A DNA stretch of 64,000 nt from Steromphala cineraria (lineage: Eukaryota > Mollusca > Gastropoda > Trochida > Trochidae), in contig OU744726.1 of the NCBI GenBank assembly GCA_916613615.1, forward strand, positions 16,681,515 to 16,745,514. The letters run 5' to 3'. Under the pieces are notes generated by a model. The model worked only from the letters and a program-made list of their open reading frames with translations, searched no databases and was not told the DNA's origin. How positions within the stretch are numbered: the stretch's first letter is position 1; every line of letters begins with the position of its first letter. Of this stretch, positions 46,734-59,235 are shown piece after piece. Made by a program: the position numbers and the translations under genes.

Positions 46734-49455
46734 TCGTTTATTCTGATTGAATTTCAGTTTTCCTTTTTTTAAACTATATTGCCTTGGTTGTACTTGGTAA
46801 ACCCAAGCTTATGGCCATGGGACCGTAACAGAGCTCGAGTCCTGAATAAGAGATAATAATCCTTGTGCACAAATATAATACTTGTATGATCTTTCTTTGT
46901 GAATATTATATGAGGGGCATGTACCTAAATACTATCAGAGCGAGAAACGTCTGTATGTGTATCTTTGGCGCACCTTAAACCTCCTAAACTTATTTATAAA
47001 AGGCAAATTCATTTTCAAACGTTTTTATATTTCAAAAGCAATCTTTTTGTTCTCCTGTTAAAGACATATCACTATTAAAATCTAATTTAATACAAGTTTC
47101 CATTTAATATTGTCATAATTGTCAAATGACAACCAATCGTCAATCGTCAATGAAAGGTGACCCTAAGCCCTTATTGCAAGACAGTGCTAATGTTAGTCTG
47201 AACTTGTAAACCAGGGTATCCTTTCACAAAGCAACCTTAACTAAGGTTAACCTAACTCCAATTCTTTAACATTACAGTAAGGCTACCTTAATGACTTACG
47301 ATTACCTTAGGGCTTTATGAAAGGAGGCCTTGTGCTATATTGATATTTCTTTCGCTATCAAGATAAAATTCTCTTAAACAAGTTTAAGACTATATAAATA
47401 GATAAGAGAAAGACAATTTTCCAAGGTAAACCAGTCAATTAACCAATTCATATTTGATCTTAACACTTACTGAGGACCTACGTCAGGTAGGTGAAGGTAT
47501 TCACTTTTTAACAAAGATAAACTCAAATCTTACACAAGTTGACTTAGATTAACCACAATGATTAAAGCAGAAAAGAGAGGCACCTTCAACTCTGTACTAT
47601 CAATTAGTCAATTAAACCTTTTAATCAAAACGAGGTTTATAACACCTGAAACAGGACACGATCCACATCAATGGACATTCACAGACCTATCGTGTGTTTG
47701 ATTCAACAAGAGAATAAAGAGATTTCGTTAACGTGCACGGAAATGAATTTAAACTTTCCGACTGCATGGCATTGTACATGCAACCAATATTTTAATCTCA
47801 AGACGTGATAAGTTTTGAAAACGGTGAAATTACAGTGAACTGCAGGGGCACACTTTATGACTTACATATTCGTCAAAAGGACGTATTATTCGATTTCAAC
47901 AACTTTACTAAATTATTTAAACAGTTCTTCCTTAGATCTTTTCAAAGATTGTCAACATATTTAAGGTTACAAATGTCAAGTCATTAGTGACTTGTCTTAT
48001 AGCGCTTCACTGCATGAGTAGATTGTCATAACAATGTTAACATGTTAACAGCTTATGCAGCCCTTGGGCTATAAATATTGAATAAAGGGGGACGCGCAAG
48101 AACTATTGTCATATAAGTGCAAATGAACATCTTTCAGAAACGCAGTTGAAAGTCAAAGCATTCCTTAGAAGCCTGAAGCATTGATTGTTTCGAAATATCT
48201 CATTGAAGCAATAACTTCGTTTTCTGAAGAATTCATAGCGTAGTCATCTGATCCTAAAGACATTTTACGACTTCGTTTATAAATAATCAACTCTCACGTT
48301 ATAGAAAGGATTATGAAGATGCAATGCCCGCTCAGGGCTCAAACATGCTTGTTCAGGGCCCACACTTGTTGTCAGCGAAAAATGTAATGCCCATTTTTCA
48401 ATACATCTTGTAAAAATGTATCATCACTTGCAAATAACTTTACTTTGATTTAGATCACTTCTTGTGCTTCTACTTAATCCAATTTTTTAGGCTTAACATG
48501 CAGTTAATTGAAACACGGGGATCCATTGGTTGGGAATTCAGCAAGTTTTAACAACTTGCATATCAAACGATTAAAAACTACTAGAGCTATGACAGACGAT
48601 CAGCAAACAAAATATTAAGGATATACACTACTTACAATAATACTTTGATTATGGTTATTTCAATAATCTTGCTGCTAATCTGGCGCGCTATCATTATGTC
48701 ATTTTAGTGGTTTAATGGTGTCAGGTTGATTCTAATTTTTTTATGAGGTTTGCCGTGCGAAAAGTTCAATCCGCTTCAAAGTTATCTTATCTTGGTGTCG
48801 TATTCCACATCATTTACATTTCTTGAAGTTTTTACTTATATATATTTACGAATTATGAAAGGCTATAATCATTAACATGTCGACACAACGCGGGAACCAA
48901 TATGGACAAAAAAAACATGAAAAAAGTGTTCTTTGTTGATTTATAATCAATTACATATGCAAATTATACAGACCCGTGTAACCAACGAAGATTAAAGTAT
49001 TATAATACAATCCCATATCATTCTATCATTGTAGAAACATTATGCAAATTACTCCAACTTGTGCAAAAGTTTTGAAAAAGTTTCTTCTTGTACAAAGTGC
49101 AAATCTGTTCATAGCCCTCAAAATGATTAAATTCAACATATTTGATATCACTATCGATGTCAACTTGTTAAGGTAACCATTTCTGTTCAGAAATCGGCAG
49201 TGGGCTCGAAGGCATTTTGCGGATCGTAATGAATCTGAAAACGTGTACACATTTTCAAAAAGCAATTATTCAATACTTAGATCGAATTAATAGAATTTCA
49301 TGATGTTCTCTGATTAAATGTGTTGAGGATTACTTTTAGGTACCTTCATCACAATTATTGATTCAAAGTTTCTGAAATAGAAATTCACCGTGTGGTTCCT
49401 AACATTGTTTACTTTATAGAAGCATACGAAAAAAGTAGCAATTAAAGGGTTAATG
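46734..49455. other. 2.7-kb block present only in copy 2
   Basis: Flanked by GTTTAT-like direct repeats on both sides in copy 2 and replaced by a single GCTTAT in copy 1. This fits deletion between short repeats in copy 1, or insertion in copy 2. It contains a diverged foldback at about 47219-47330 (CTTTCACAAAGC ... GGGCTTTATGAAAGG). No gene. Confidence 0.6.
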
Positions 49456-50843
49456 TTTATATTGTGCTTGAGGTTATGACCTGAGTGTCATGCGTTTATA
49501 TTGACGTCATATTATTCATAAGTTCCTTATAGAGTGCAATAATTTATTTAAGTTCTTTAGAATTATACCAACATTTTATAAAGCATACAATAGTGCAAAG
49601 GATTCAATGCTGTTGGTTAACTACAGTTATGAATAAATTATGCACATTATAAATTAAGCAAACTATGCATGTCAATGCTTTTGATGCTATCTGGAGCCTT
49701 AGAGGCCAAGAGGTTTTAGAATATCCAGTTTCTATGTATTCCTGCAAAACCATGAACATAATATAATCACCATACTGAATCACTCCATACTATTTTTAAA
49801 CTTACATCAGTATTAAAATCGACAGAAGGTAAATGCTTTGCTGGGCATCTGTGGCTCTCAACCATCAATTTTCTCTTACCAATACCATTAGAATCTTCAA
49901 ATTTTCAAGATATTAACGTGTTTACAGTATTTGTCCTCTTGGATGTTAGAAAGAAAAATATTAATCCATTAAAACGTTGCTTAAATGAAAAGCTCACGAT
50001 TTGATTCCCATCGAATCTTTACCTTACTCCAACCCGAAAAGTATTTATTGCATGTAACTTTCTTAAACTTTTATTTGGTTTTGATAAGCTACACAATATC
50101 TAATATGCTGATTGAAGTTCACATCTCTTCACTGAACTTGGAAATATATCCTTTTATGCATAATATCTATTGAAATGCCAGATTTTATGGACAAATCAAG
50201 AAAACATCTCAAATACGTTTAATATTTGAAATTATGCATCCAATTAATCGACCTATTAGTTACGATACCTAATAAACACTATCGAATCGAATATATCTTC
50301 CTGTCAGCTTATGACAAGGTTTCAAAATTACGCGCCACTCGAGCCACATTGTCCTGTTTTTGATCAAAATCCTGACTTTGAATGGCTGTATTTTCACTCT
50401 AATGTACTGATTGACCTCTAAATTGTTATTTTCAGTAACAGTTAGTGGTTCCCGTTGTAATTACATCGATTTCAAAATTTGACATATGTGATCCTATCCT
50501 ATCCTGTGTCTCTTTAAAGAAACTAAGGTTCTCATGAATCCGATTTACATGAGGACTGTCACACTTAATGATTAAAGGAAGAAAAACGTCAATTGATTGA
50601 TAGAAACAAAAGAAAATGCCCATTATTTAAAACGGTTTCGAAAATGAATTAAACTTTTTATTTAGTTGTCATCATCTTGAAGTTTGCGTAAACAGTATAT
50701 CCCTTAAAGTTATCTTTCAACGGCTATTGCCTTTAGACAAATTCTTTCATCTGATGATTGTTCTTTAACTCTTAAGCTTTCCCAATATGTCACCTATGCA
50801 ATGTCTCAAAAAGAAAAACTGTTCAAATCATATGTGTACTAAT

Positions 50844-51185
50844 AGGGGCAGTAGCACGTTTTCAGGGGGAATATAAGGTGTTGTCAGGAAAATCAAAAGT
50901 AATGGTTCCAAGTGAAAGAGAATGCAATTAAACTAAATGGAGCCGTAATAATTCAAACATATAATGTAAAGTTTAGCCATGCGGTTCCTTTTTCTTAAAG
51001 ATGTTCACACAAAATGGCCGCCCATGGATTTTAGGTGAATCTAAATACTTTGTCCTCTGACTATGGATAATTGGTTTGTGTTATGAGATTTTTGACACCA
51101 TCACAATAATACATTTAGCATTAACGTATAATTATCAGTGAAAATTTTAAAATACACAATTATCAAAAAACGTGCTACTGCCCCT
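50844..51185 (+). mobile_element. TTAA-target MITE, full length, nested in copy 2
   Basis: AGGGGCAGTAGCACGTTTT at the left and AAAACGTGCTACTGCCCCT at the right, then TTAA. 342 bp. Its left third is missing from copy 1 of the host element. Confidence 0.85.
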
Positions 51186-53445
51186 TTAAATAGTTCATGA
51201 TTGACTTGTTGAATTGTACTTCATGTCACTCCATTGTATATTGACCTGAAGCCTCACATGCAAATAAACATCTTTGACTTCGACTTTGACTACTCTATGA
51301 ATGATCAAGACTTAGAACTCTATATGAGAGGGCTAGGTCAGTGTTTTTTGCCTGATCCATTTGACCCCTTTTGTCAATAAAATATGTTTTAACTATAGAA
51401 ATGTTTCACATCCATCATCAGAAGCGGGCGGTACCTGAATGAAAGAATCCAGTGACAAGGCTTCATTAGGTTAAACAAAAACACAGATCAACTATAGTAT
51501 ACAAACGCCTGTATATCTGCAATTTGCCTTGATTTACACTCTAGCTCCTTAATTTTGTTCGAGTACTCATTTTTCATACCAACTCAAATTGTCTGTAAAA
51601 TGCACGTACCGAAGTGTTCATGGGACAAAGCAGGTATTCATGATGAACACCCGATATTGCCATGAACACCTTATAGTCATCGAGATTACTGGAGTTGCAA
51701 ACAATTTTGAAAAAGATTTTTGAAAAAAAAACCGGACGATTAGATCATGATTTAAACTATCAACACCGGAATGGTGTGACACTGCAAGTTTTAAACCCGA
51801 TTTCTGGATAGGTATTTCATTTTATCAACGTTAATGCAGTATATTATTTGTTCTTATTAATCTAACTGGAAAATAATCGAATTATATATGAATTTGACAC
51901 ATCTATGCGTGAGAAGAAAATGTATGTCCGTACTGGCTGGGGGACCAGTTATCGCCGTTTTTCGAGACGTTTTCTTTTATAATTTTAAAACTCATTGTCA
52001 AATTGAATAAAATTCTACATCAAACTTGAACAGGACATGTTCTGTGAGGAAATAAATGTTTCAATCATAATGTGTACATCATTGCTTTATGACCGCTAAG
52101 AATAACAACGTGCCGAAAGATTTGTTCGTAGCACCTAACGGTACCAGTTTATCGCCACCATGCGGTATTGATCACAACATTTAAATTCACTTCCGAATTC
52201 TTGCAAAATGTCTGTGGAACTAAAATTTGATATGTTTTGAACGAAGAATTATCTATATCTTCCCCCGCGAAAGGGCAACTGGCCGACTGTCAATGACAAG
52301 CACCCGACTTTCTTGATTTACAGGCCGTAACAGTGTGCGAAAGCTTAAAACCCGCTACCGTAAAGTGGGCCGATTTTGACCATGGTAATTCATAAGAAAA
52401 TTATTCTAATATCGTTTGCAAGCATATAATTGATCTTAGTCTATATCATGATTCTTGCCAAGATCATTTTCTATAAATGTAATGTTTTTAAAAAATAATT
52501 GATAAGGAGTCCGGGGATGTAACTCCCCCGTCTTGTTTACGTTTGATGCATGCTAGATTTAGCTTTCTCTGCACGTGGATTTTTATTTATGGTATCAATT
52601 TGTATTATACTCTGCAAGCAGTTTCAAGATGAAATAATTATGTAGTTTATTTCATGAACTTAAAAAGCACAATATTATATCATTTGTAACGCGATATGCG
52701 ATAGTTATACATGTATACACATGCATATATGATAATATTTTGCACTGACGTTGAAAACATAACTTAATTAAAAATTACTCAAATAATTTCCATTTGAATG
52801 TATTTTAAAACATATAATTTGACCTATGTATTCAAATACCTCTTGAACATAAAAATTAATCAGCATGAAGTCAACAAGAAGACAATATTTGACTATTTTT
52901 TGCCAACTTTCATGTCTTCTCTCCTGTACGATGACAGACGATGCATTACGGTAATAGTCACGAAAATGTTCGTAATGCCAGATGAATAAAGTAAGCTAAT
53001 TATATTGTTAAATTCAGAGTGATCCAAGACTATTTGCAATAACAATACCACATGTACCAAGCTGGTCCCGAAAACGACACAATGCTGTCTGACTGTACTG
53101 TCGCTAATTATATTCATGGTGACCTCGCTTGTGATCACGGTCGTTTCTGATTGGCTGGCTCTTCCAAGATGGCAGCGGCCGATTCCGTTTCGTTCAGTGC
53201 CGATGAATGAAATGTAAAGTTTGATTTACAATACTGAACAACGCCGATAGAGATTTTCGATGTCACCGAATCGTTAATTATATGAACAGGTAATGATTCG
53301 CGACAGTTTAAATTGACTGCCACTCCAAAATAAAAAATCAGATATCCACCCTGTTTTAACCATAGCCTGCTTCTGTCGTTAGTATGCGGCTCGATATAGC
53401 GAGGATACAGCATTCGGCGACATAAGTTTCGGTCTAATTACCCCC

Positions 53446-55020
53446 CTGATAGATGTTAATTGGTACAGCTAGTGAAAGTGAACAATGTAACAATGTTAAA
53501 TTAAAGATATTGAGATCCCAAATATAACCTTTTTACATTTGTTCACTATCTAAATGGCATTTACATTTATTGTTTGAATTTATTATACAATAATATAAAT
53601 AATAATATTAATATAATTATAACCAAAGAAAGGGACCCTTACAAGTTATGTTGTAAATGCAATTATAATCTATTGTGACGCATTTCAAAGATGGCCTATT
53701 CAGCTCGTCAAAACCCGTGCCATGAACCCTACTAGGAAGTAACACGCCCATTTCAAAATGGCGCTTGTGTCAACATGAAATGAAATACTTCTTGCCTGTC
53801 GACATCATGGGGAAGGAAACATTTTTGATCACTCTGATCATAATTGCTGCTTTCATTCAGGCACTGAAATTTAAAAGTATTTTTGTAAATGATTTCTGAA
53901 AAGGTAACTGACAAAAAAGTTTCGTTGAGGACGATTATGCGACCGCCAACTTATCATGTTGGATGAAAAGTTGACAGTTTACTATCAGACAAGATAAACA
54001 AGTGAACATGTTAAGAAAACTTCCTCACTCTTGTTACTTTATATTGATTTCAAAGTATCTATATATTGTACATTTACTATTCAAAAATGGACTGTATTAG
54101 GAATTGTTTGTTCACAATTTTCCTTGTGTGTGATAAACAAACTACAAACGGTTAGTACAAGCAATAAAATTAGGTATATATTGTATAAATATTTCCTCTT
54201 CTTTATTCCAACTCATACATCAATAACGTTCTGACATGGCGTAGAGGAGGGGATGTCAACTGTAATGCATTCATTGTTTGGCCGGTTTTATATCCCTGCT
54301 GGATGACAATATGAGCAAAATAACATTTTGGTTTGCTGTGAGCCTATGTGTTACTTTCAATGAGGTGAGAGGTTTCAATTTATGAAGACGTATTGAATAT
54401 ATGTAAAGCATAACTTCAATGAAGATTCGTAAGCCTAGAATTTGGACGATTTCCAAACATTCCGGGAATTTCTTGAATTTTATATACAAAAAACGTATTA
54501 TACGACATGAACTAAATGATAAGAATAGTGGTTTTACACGCAACATGTCTCCGCAATTACCTTTTCATAATTCGGAACAATAATGTTAGAAAACACCATG
54601 ATCTTTTTCTGTTTAGTTTTTATTCTATTGAACTTAGCTATAAAAAACGGCGATGTATTTCACAATTTTATATTTTTTTTATCTTTGCAAATGATAAAGT
54701 AAAATATTTTTGCCGCAGACAAGGGCTCCCAGCTGGCACAATGATATGACATGGAAAGGCAGCATATCTCATATTATGTTTATATGAGTCAAGTAGTTTC
54801 AAATAACATGATCCAGAATAAAAAAACTACTCTTATAACAGACTATTTTTTTCAAAGACAGTCCAATTTCTGTTAAAGAAATAGAAAGGACACAGACAAC
54901 GATTAAAACATATCACGTATGATTTTGATTTAATTATTCATTAATGTTTATAAATTAGTCGAAGTCGAAGTAGTAAAATGTAGTACTCAAAATCATGTGA
55001 ATCGGTTGGGTGTGTATTTA
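53446..55020. other. Non-coding interval
   Basis: AT-rich, no exon or element recognised. Confidence 0.4.
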
Positions 55021-55023
55021 TTA

Positions 55024-55840
55024 TTACACCCCTTGGGCGGTTATATCCCTCCTTTTTTTTCAATTGGTTTTAAATCATGACTACCTTTTTCCAGGTGTTT
55101 ACCCTTAACACCCCTTGGGAAGTTACTAGTATTGCCTTTAATTTAGTTGAATGTTATATGCCGTGAGCTCCATCCGCGTAGGTTAGTTATCTCATAACCA
55201 CCTTGTTAAGATTTATGCACAACGAAAGTGGGATTCGAACCAGGGACTTCTATGTTGTCAAGCAGAGCTCTTACCTGTTGAGTTACCGAGGATCTATGCC
55301 AGTTGATTTTTTGTGTGTCATGTTTTTATTTTATTTTCCCCTATAAATATATTTTAATATTGCAATAAAATAGCTTTTAATGTAAGGAATCAAGTTTTTA
55401 TTTCTAAAACCTTTAGCAGGGGGTATTGTAAGTAGTCTAAAATAGTTTTCTTATCAAGACATATCAAACCCGCAAAATGGATCACTAAAACGTTTTTGCA
55501 ATTATTTGTATGTAACCCAATTTAGTTGAAACACCGTAATAAAATAGTTTTTATTGTAAGAAATCAAGCGTTTATTTCTAAAACCCTAATCTGGGGGTAT
55601 TTTAAATATTATTTCTTATCAAGACATGATAAACCCGCGAATGATATCAGTAACTTGTTTTAAAATTAATTGTATATAAACAAATTAATTACTTTTACCA
55701 TTGCAGGAGTGTTCCGCGGGAGTGTAAGTCAAATAATAACCCGTTTGCCTCGGGTTATGGAAATAATCTCTGCTCGGGCTACGTCCTTTCAAGGATATTT
55801 TCCATAACCCCTCGATACCGGGTTATCATTTACTACATAT
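55024..55840 (-). repeat. 0.85-kb repeat with tRNA-like segment, copy 2
   Basis: Reverse-orientation partner of 43167-44051. Its tRNA-like segment reads on the minus strand, with the B box as GGTTCGAATCCC near 55235. Copies are diverged by substitutions and small indels. Confidence 0.75.
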
Positions 55841-55986
55841 AATGTCAGTGCCTCATAAAAAAAACTAACAACTTTTTTTGTCGTTACCTAAGCAAGACAT
55901 AATATTACAGAAACATGTGTTTCACCTTTGGATAAGAAAATTCTAAGCTAAAACACGCTTTGTTTTAATATTAAGTGTTGAAAGAA

Positions 55987-56343
55987 AGGGGCAGTAGCAC
56001 GTTTTTTGATAATTTTATATTTTAAAATGTTCAGTGATAATTGTAAGTTAATGTTAAATGTATTATTTTGACAGTGTCAAAAATGTCATTACACAAGTCA
56101 ATCATCCATAGTCGGAGGACAAAGTATGAAGATTCACATAAAATACATAGGCCGCCATTTTTGTGTGAACACCTTTAATTCATTTTCTGTAAGAAAAAGG
56201 AATCGCATGGCTAAACTTTACGTTAAATATTTGAATTATTACTGCTCCATTTAGTTTAAATACATTGTTTTTCAATTGGAACCATTAATTTTCATTTTCC
56301 TGACATCACCTTATATTCCCCCTAAAAACGTGCTACTGCCCCT
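55987..56343 (-). mobile_element. TTAA-target MITE, full length
   Basis: AGGGGCAGTAGCACGTTTTT and AAAACGTGCTACTGCCCCT-TTAA are the ends; 357 bp, opposite orientation to 50844. Left-flank TTAA is degraded. Confidence 0.85.
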
Positions 56344-56599
56344 TTAACCCTAATTTGAATATCAGAATAACTTCCCTGGTTTGTACCACATAAAAGAAAA
56401 GTAAACACTCATGTTATCTATGGCTGCATAACTCCAACAGTATCGAGGTTATGTACATAACACATCTATATGGCATGTGTGAACAAATAACATAAACATG
56501 TCGGAAAGGAAGAGGTATATCTATTGAAAGAGTGCCAACTTTACAATTTAAATATTTCTAGGTGTAGGTTAATATGCCTCAAACATAGCTATTTAAGGC

Positions 56600-57354
56600 G
56601 AAACTGGACGCCATTGTATATTTGTTCAAAGCCAAATGAGAGCTATAAAATATTGGTTTAAATTATTACGTATGGAAGATCACAGTTATCCCAAACAATG
56701 TTATTATTTCCTTAAAAGACTAGATGAGCAAGGTAAACAAAGTTGGTTGTCTGATGTTAGAAAATGTTGAACTACAAATGGTTCTTCCTATGTTTGGGTG
56801 TGGCAAAATGTTGGTGATGTAAATACATTTATGTATCAATTTCAGGAAAGACGCAGTCACAGAAATGGTTTGCAAAAGTGTCTGCCTCACATTATCTATC
56901 ACACTATGCCAATGTTAAATCTTTGTTAAGCGTTGCAAATATAGTGTTTCTTTGCAGGATAGATCTCTCAGAACAGCTTTTTGTAAATTCAGAATAAGTT
57001 TGCATAATTTTAATGTACAATTTTTACGTAAAAATCAACAAGATGTCACAAAAAGTGTTTGCCAATATTGCAATAAGGGCGCTATAGAAAATGAACATCA
57101 TGTATTTGTGATCTGTGATCGGTACCAGATTTTACGAGCGTATTATTTGAAACAAATATAATATAACAGGTTGTCTTTCTCTAAAAGGTATTTTCAGTTG
57201 TCAAAATGAAAATGTTATCAAGTTAACCTCTGTGTACTTTTATAAATTATTAAGATTACGAATCACGTGAACAATTAATTAATATTGTAAACTTCATTGT
57301 AACATAGGCCACATTACTGAATACAATCTGTCTGCCTGTCTGTCTGTCTGTCTG
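56600..57354 (+). mobile_element. 5'-truncated LINE fragment with (CTGT)n tail
   Basis: Translates to a sequence collinear with the 3' part of the 30641-34110 LINE: KYWFKLLR, FLKRLDEQGK, SYVWVWQNVGD and CQYCNKGAIENEHHVFVICD against YWIRLLR, LKRLDDSGD, SYAWLNQNVGN and CPHCNISKLENEYHVLLECP. In-frame stops are present (for example at about 56766). It ends in a CTGT-rich run at 57327-57354. Related family, not the same copy lineage. Confidence 0.85.
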
Positions 57355-59120
57355 GTATATCTCGGAATGTGTTTGTGTGAAAACAGGAAGAACTATGTAT
57401 GTCCCTTGTAATACTTTCTTTGAACTACAAGAGGGCGTTTGCAACGGTTGGATTGATGTATATGCGATCTTTTTTTCTTATCTCTACAAAAAAATGATAA
57501 TGTTATGACGGACCAACATGAAGTTAAAATCCATGAAAAGATCCTTAGAACTTTATAAGACTTTATGATACGAAGCGTTGGAAACGAGTTACACATGAAA
57601 CTTACCTCCTTACTATACATGAAGATAGGTATTACCGAGGGTATTACGAGGACTATATTTTAATTTAGCCATAACTTGTCAATTTCACGTGGGTTAGATC
57701 TAGGAAGGAAACTCACTTTTCAAACTCGAAAACTTTTATGTTCCACTCATTAGCACTTAATGATGGTCTTGTTTTATCACAGAGGGTAATAATTGCGTTC
57801 ATCGTGGTTGCTTTGAATAGAAAATGATACTCTTGGAAAGTGAAACTTACAGTATTGTTCATATCATGGGTAATATATTCTAACAATAATTGTTTTTGAT
57901 CTATTATATTAACAGGAATTTCATTCCAGCTTCTTATAACTCATCTTCTATATAAGTTATACGTAAAAGTTCGTTTATGGTCATTAATAATTAATTTCCT
58001 TCGCTATTTAACATATATATTGATTCAATAGATAGCCACATTTTACAATATCAACTATTAGTACATACCTCCTGTCAACATAGGATATACAAATAACTTC
58101 TAATGACCACGACATCGTTTTAAGAGGGAAACGGGCTGGTACAAATATCAAAGGCCAATGAAAGATATGACAAAGTGTGTACATGTGTTTCATAGATTGA
58201 TGACGAACATTATTTAATTTAATAGTCTGTTACCCAGACCCAAAAGCAAAAAGAATTGAATGAGCCTTCTTCAGTCACGAAAATGTTGGCAAGTCTAGTT
58301 GCCTCAGCTTTAGGTATGATATACTTTTCGGGACTCTTTTCTTATTTCATTTTTTTAAAAAGCTCTTTTTTCATAGACTATATGTTCAGGAGTCCTTTTT
58401 TATTAATTGACAAAATCAATCAAATAAGTCAAACTCTTTTTTTTCAAGGACTATATATTTTGTTTCAAAAGAAAATCAAAATAACCAAATTAGTCATAAA
58501 CATTTTCAGGGACAATATGTTAGTCTGTATGTGCTACAATCGAATGAAATGTAAATAACACAATTTGATTATACTCATTAGGTTTATAAATCATGGATGT
58601 ATTGTTGGATACATGCCTCAAGATATTGACAGTAAGAAAGGATTTTCAAATATCGCCTTTGTAGCAGGATAATTAACCCATATGTATACAAACTATATTT
58701 TATAAAAATCTTATTGTTAAAATGATGGTCTTGCCCCTACAATCACATTGAGTAGGAATTATGCCCTAATTTCGCTTTTTGGTTTTGTGAGGCGCACCAG
58801 TCATCTGTTCAATATACAAACATACATAACGATAAAAGAACGCTGAGAGTCTACCAAAATTCCCAGTCCCTCGATAAAAGAGAAAATATATCTAATCATA
58901 ATGAAATGGTTTCTTATACTTATTGATAACTGCCTATGCTCTTATTGAACGTTTGTTTCTCACATAGGACAACCCATGCATATGTTACCAAACAAGCGTA
59001 AATTTATACAATTTACCATCAAACGCCTCATTTTGGCGCCTTTCATAGTGAAGCAATGTTTGTTATGTATGTTATAGATTGGTCGTTCAGCTATTCAGTC
59101 ACTCATAATTGATGTGATTA
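57355..59120. other. Upstream flank of gene B
   Basis: AT-rich, nothing recognised. A hydrophobic frame near 58285 (MLASLVASALG before a GTATGA) was considered as a signal exon but has no partner exon. Confidence 0.35.
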
Positions 59121-59130
59121 GCAAGGCTGA

Positions 59131-59137
59131 TATAAAA
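59131..59137 (+). promoter_or_regulatory. Candidate TATA box of gene B
   Basis: TATAAAA lies 51 bp upstream of the initiator ATG (59182), which leaves room for a 5' UTR of about 20 nt. Confidence 0.5.
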
Positions 59138-59181
59138 CGTGGAGAGTGTTTAGTGGTATTCATTGAAAACGCATACTTAAA

Positions 59182-59235
59182 ATGAAGAAAACAACGTTTT
59201 GGATTGTGATGAATATACTTGCTGCTGTCTTACAG
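59182..59235 (+). CDS. Gene B exon 1: signal peptide
   Basis: ATG in AAAATGAAG context encodes MKKTTFWIVMNILAAVLQ: a basic start, then a hydrophobic core. The donor is TTACAG|GTAAAC, phase 0. The predicted cleavage falls near the junction with exon 2. Confidence 0.85.

Larger units (their letters stand above)
45212..53436. mobile_element. Large non-coding transposon, copy 2 (8.2 kb, longer form)
   Basis: Same termini as copy 1 (TAGGTC, GGTCTA). The flanking 9-mers ATTACTCCT (45203-45211) and ATTACCCCC (53437-53445) agree at 7 of 9 positions, a decayed duplication. Hairpin, subterminal repeat and palindrome are conserved at the left end. It carries two blocks absent from copy 1, at about 46734-49455 and 50077-50944. 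The longest frames are under 100 codons, and none resembles a transposase. Two small overlapping frames (52798-52989 + and 53138-52893 -) remain open in both copies, without recognisable homology. Confidence 0.85.

Noticed and set aside
18659..53436. Host segmental duplication as the explanation for the two large matching blocks
   Set aside because: The matches end at the same bases on both sides, and copy 1 has a perfect 9-bp target duplication, which points to transposition.
58256..58558. Small secreted or membrane protein gene
   Set aside because: Low-complexity Phe/Lys-rich frame in AT-rich DNA. No matching downstream exon could be joined.
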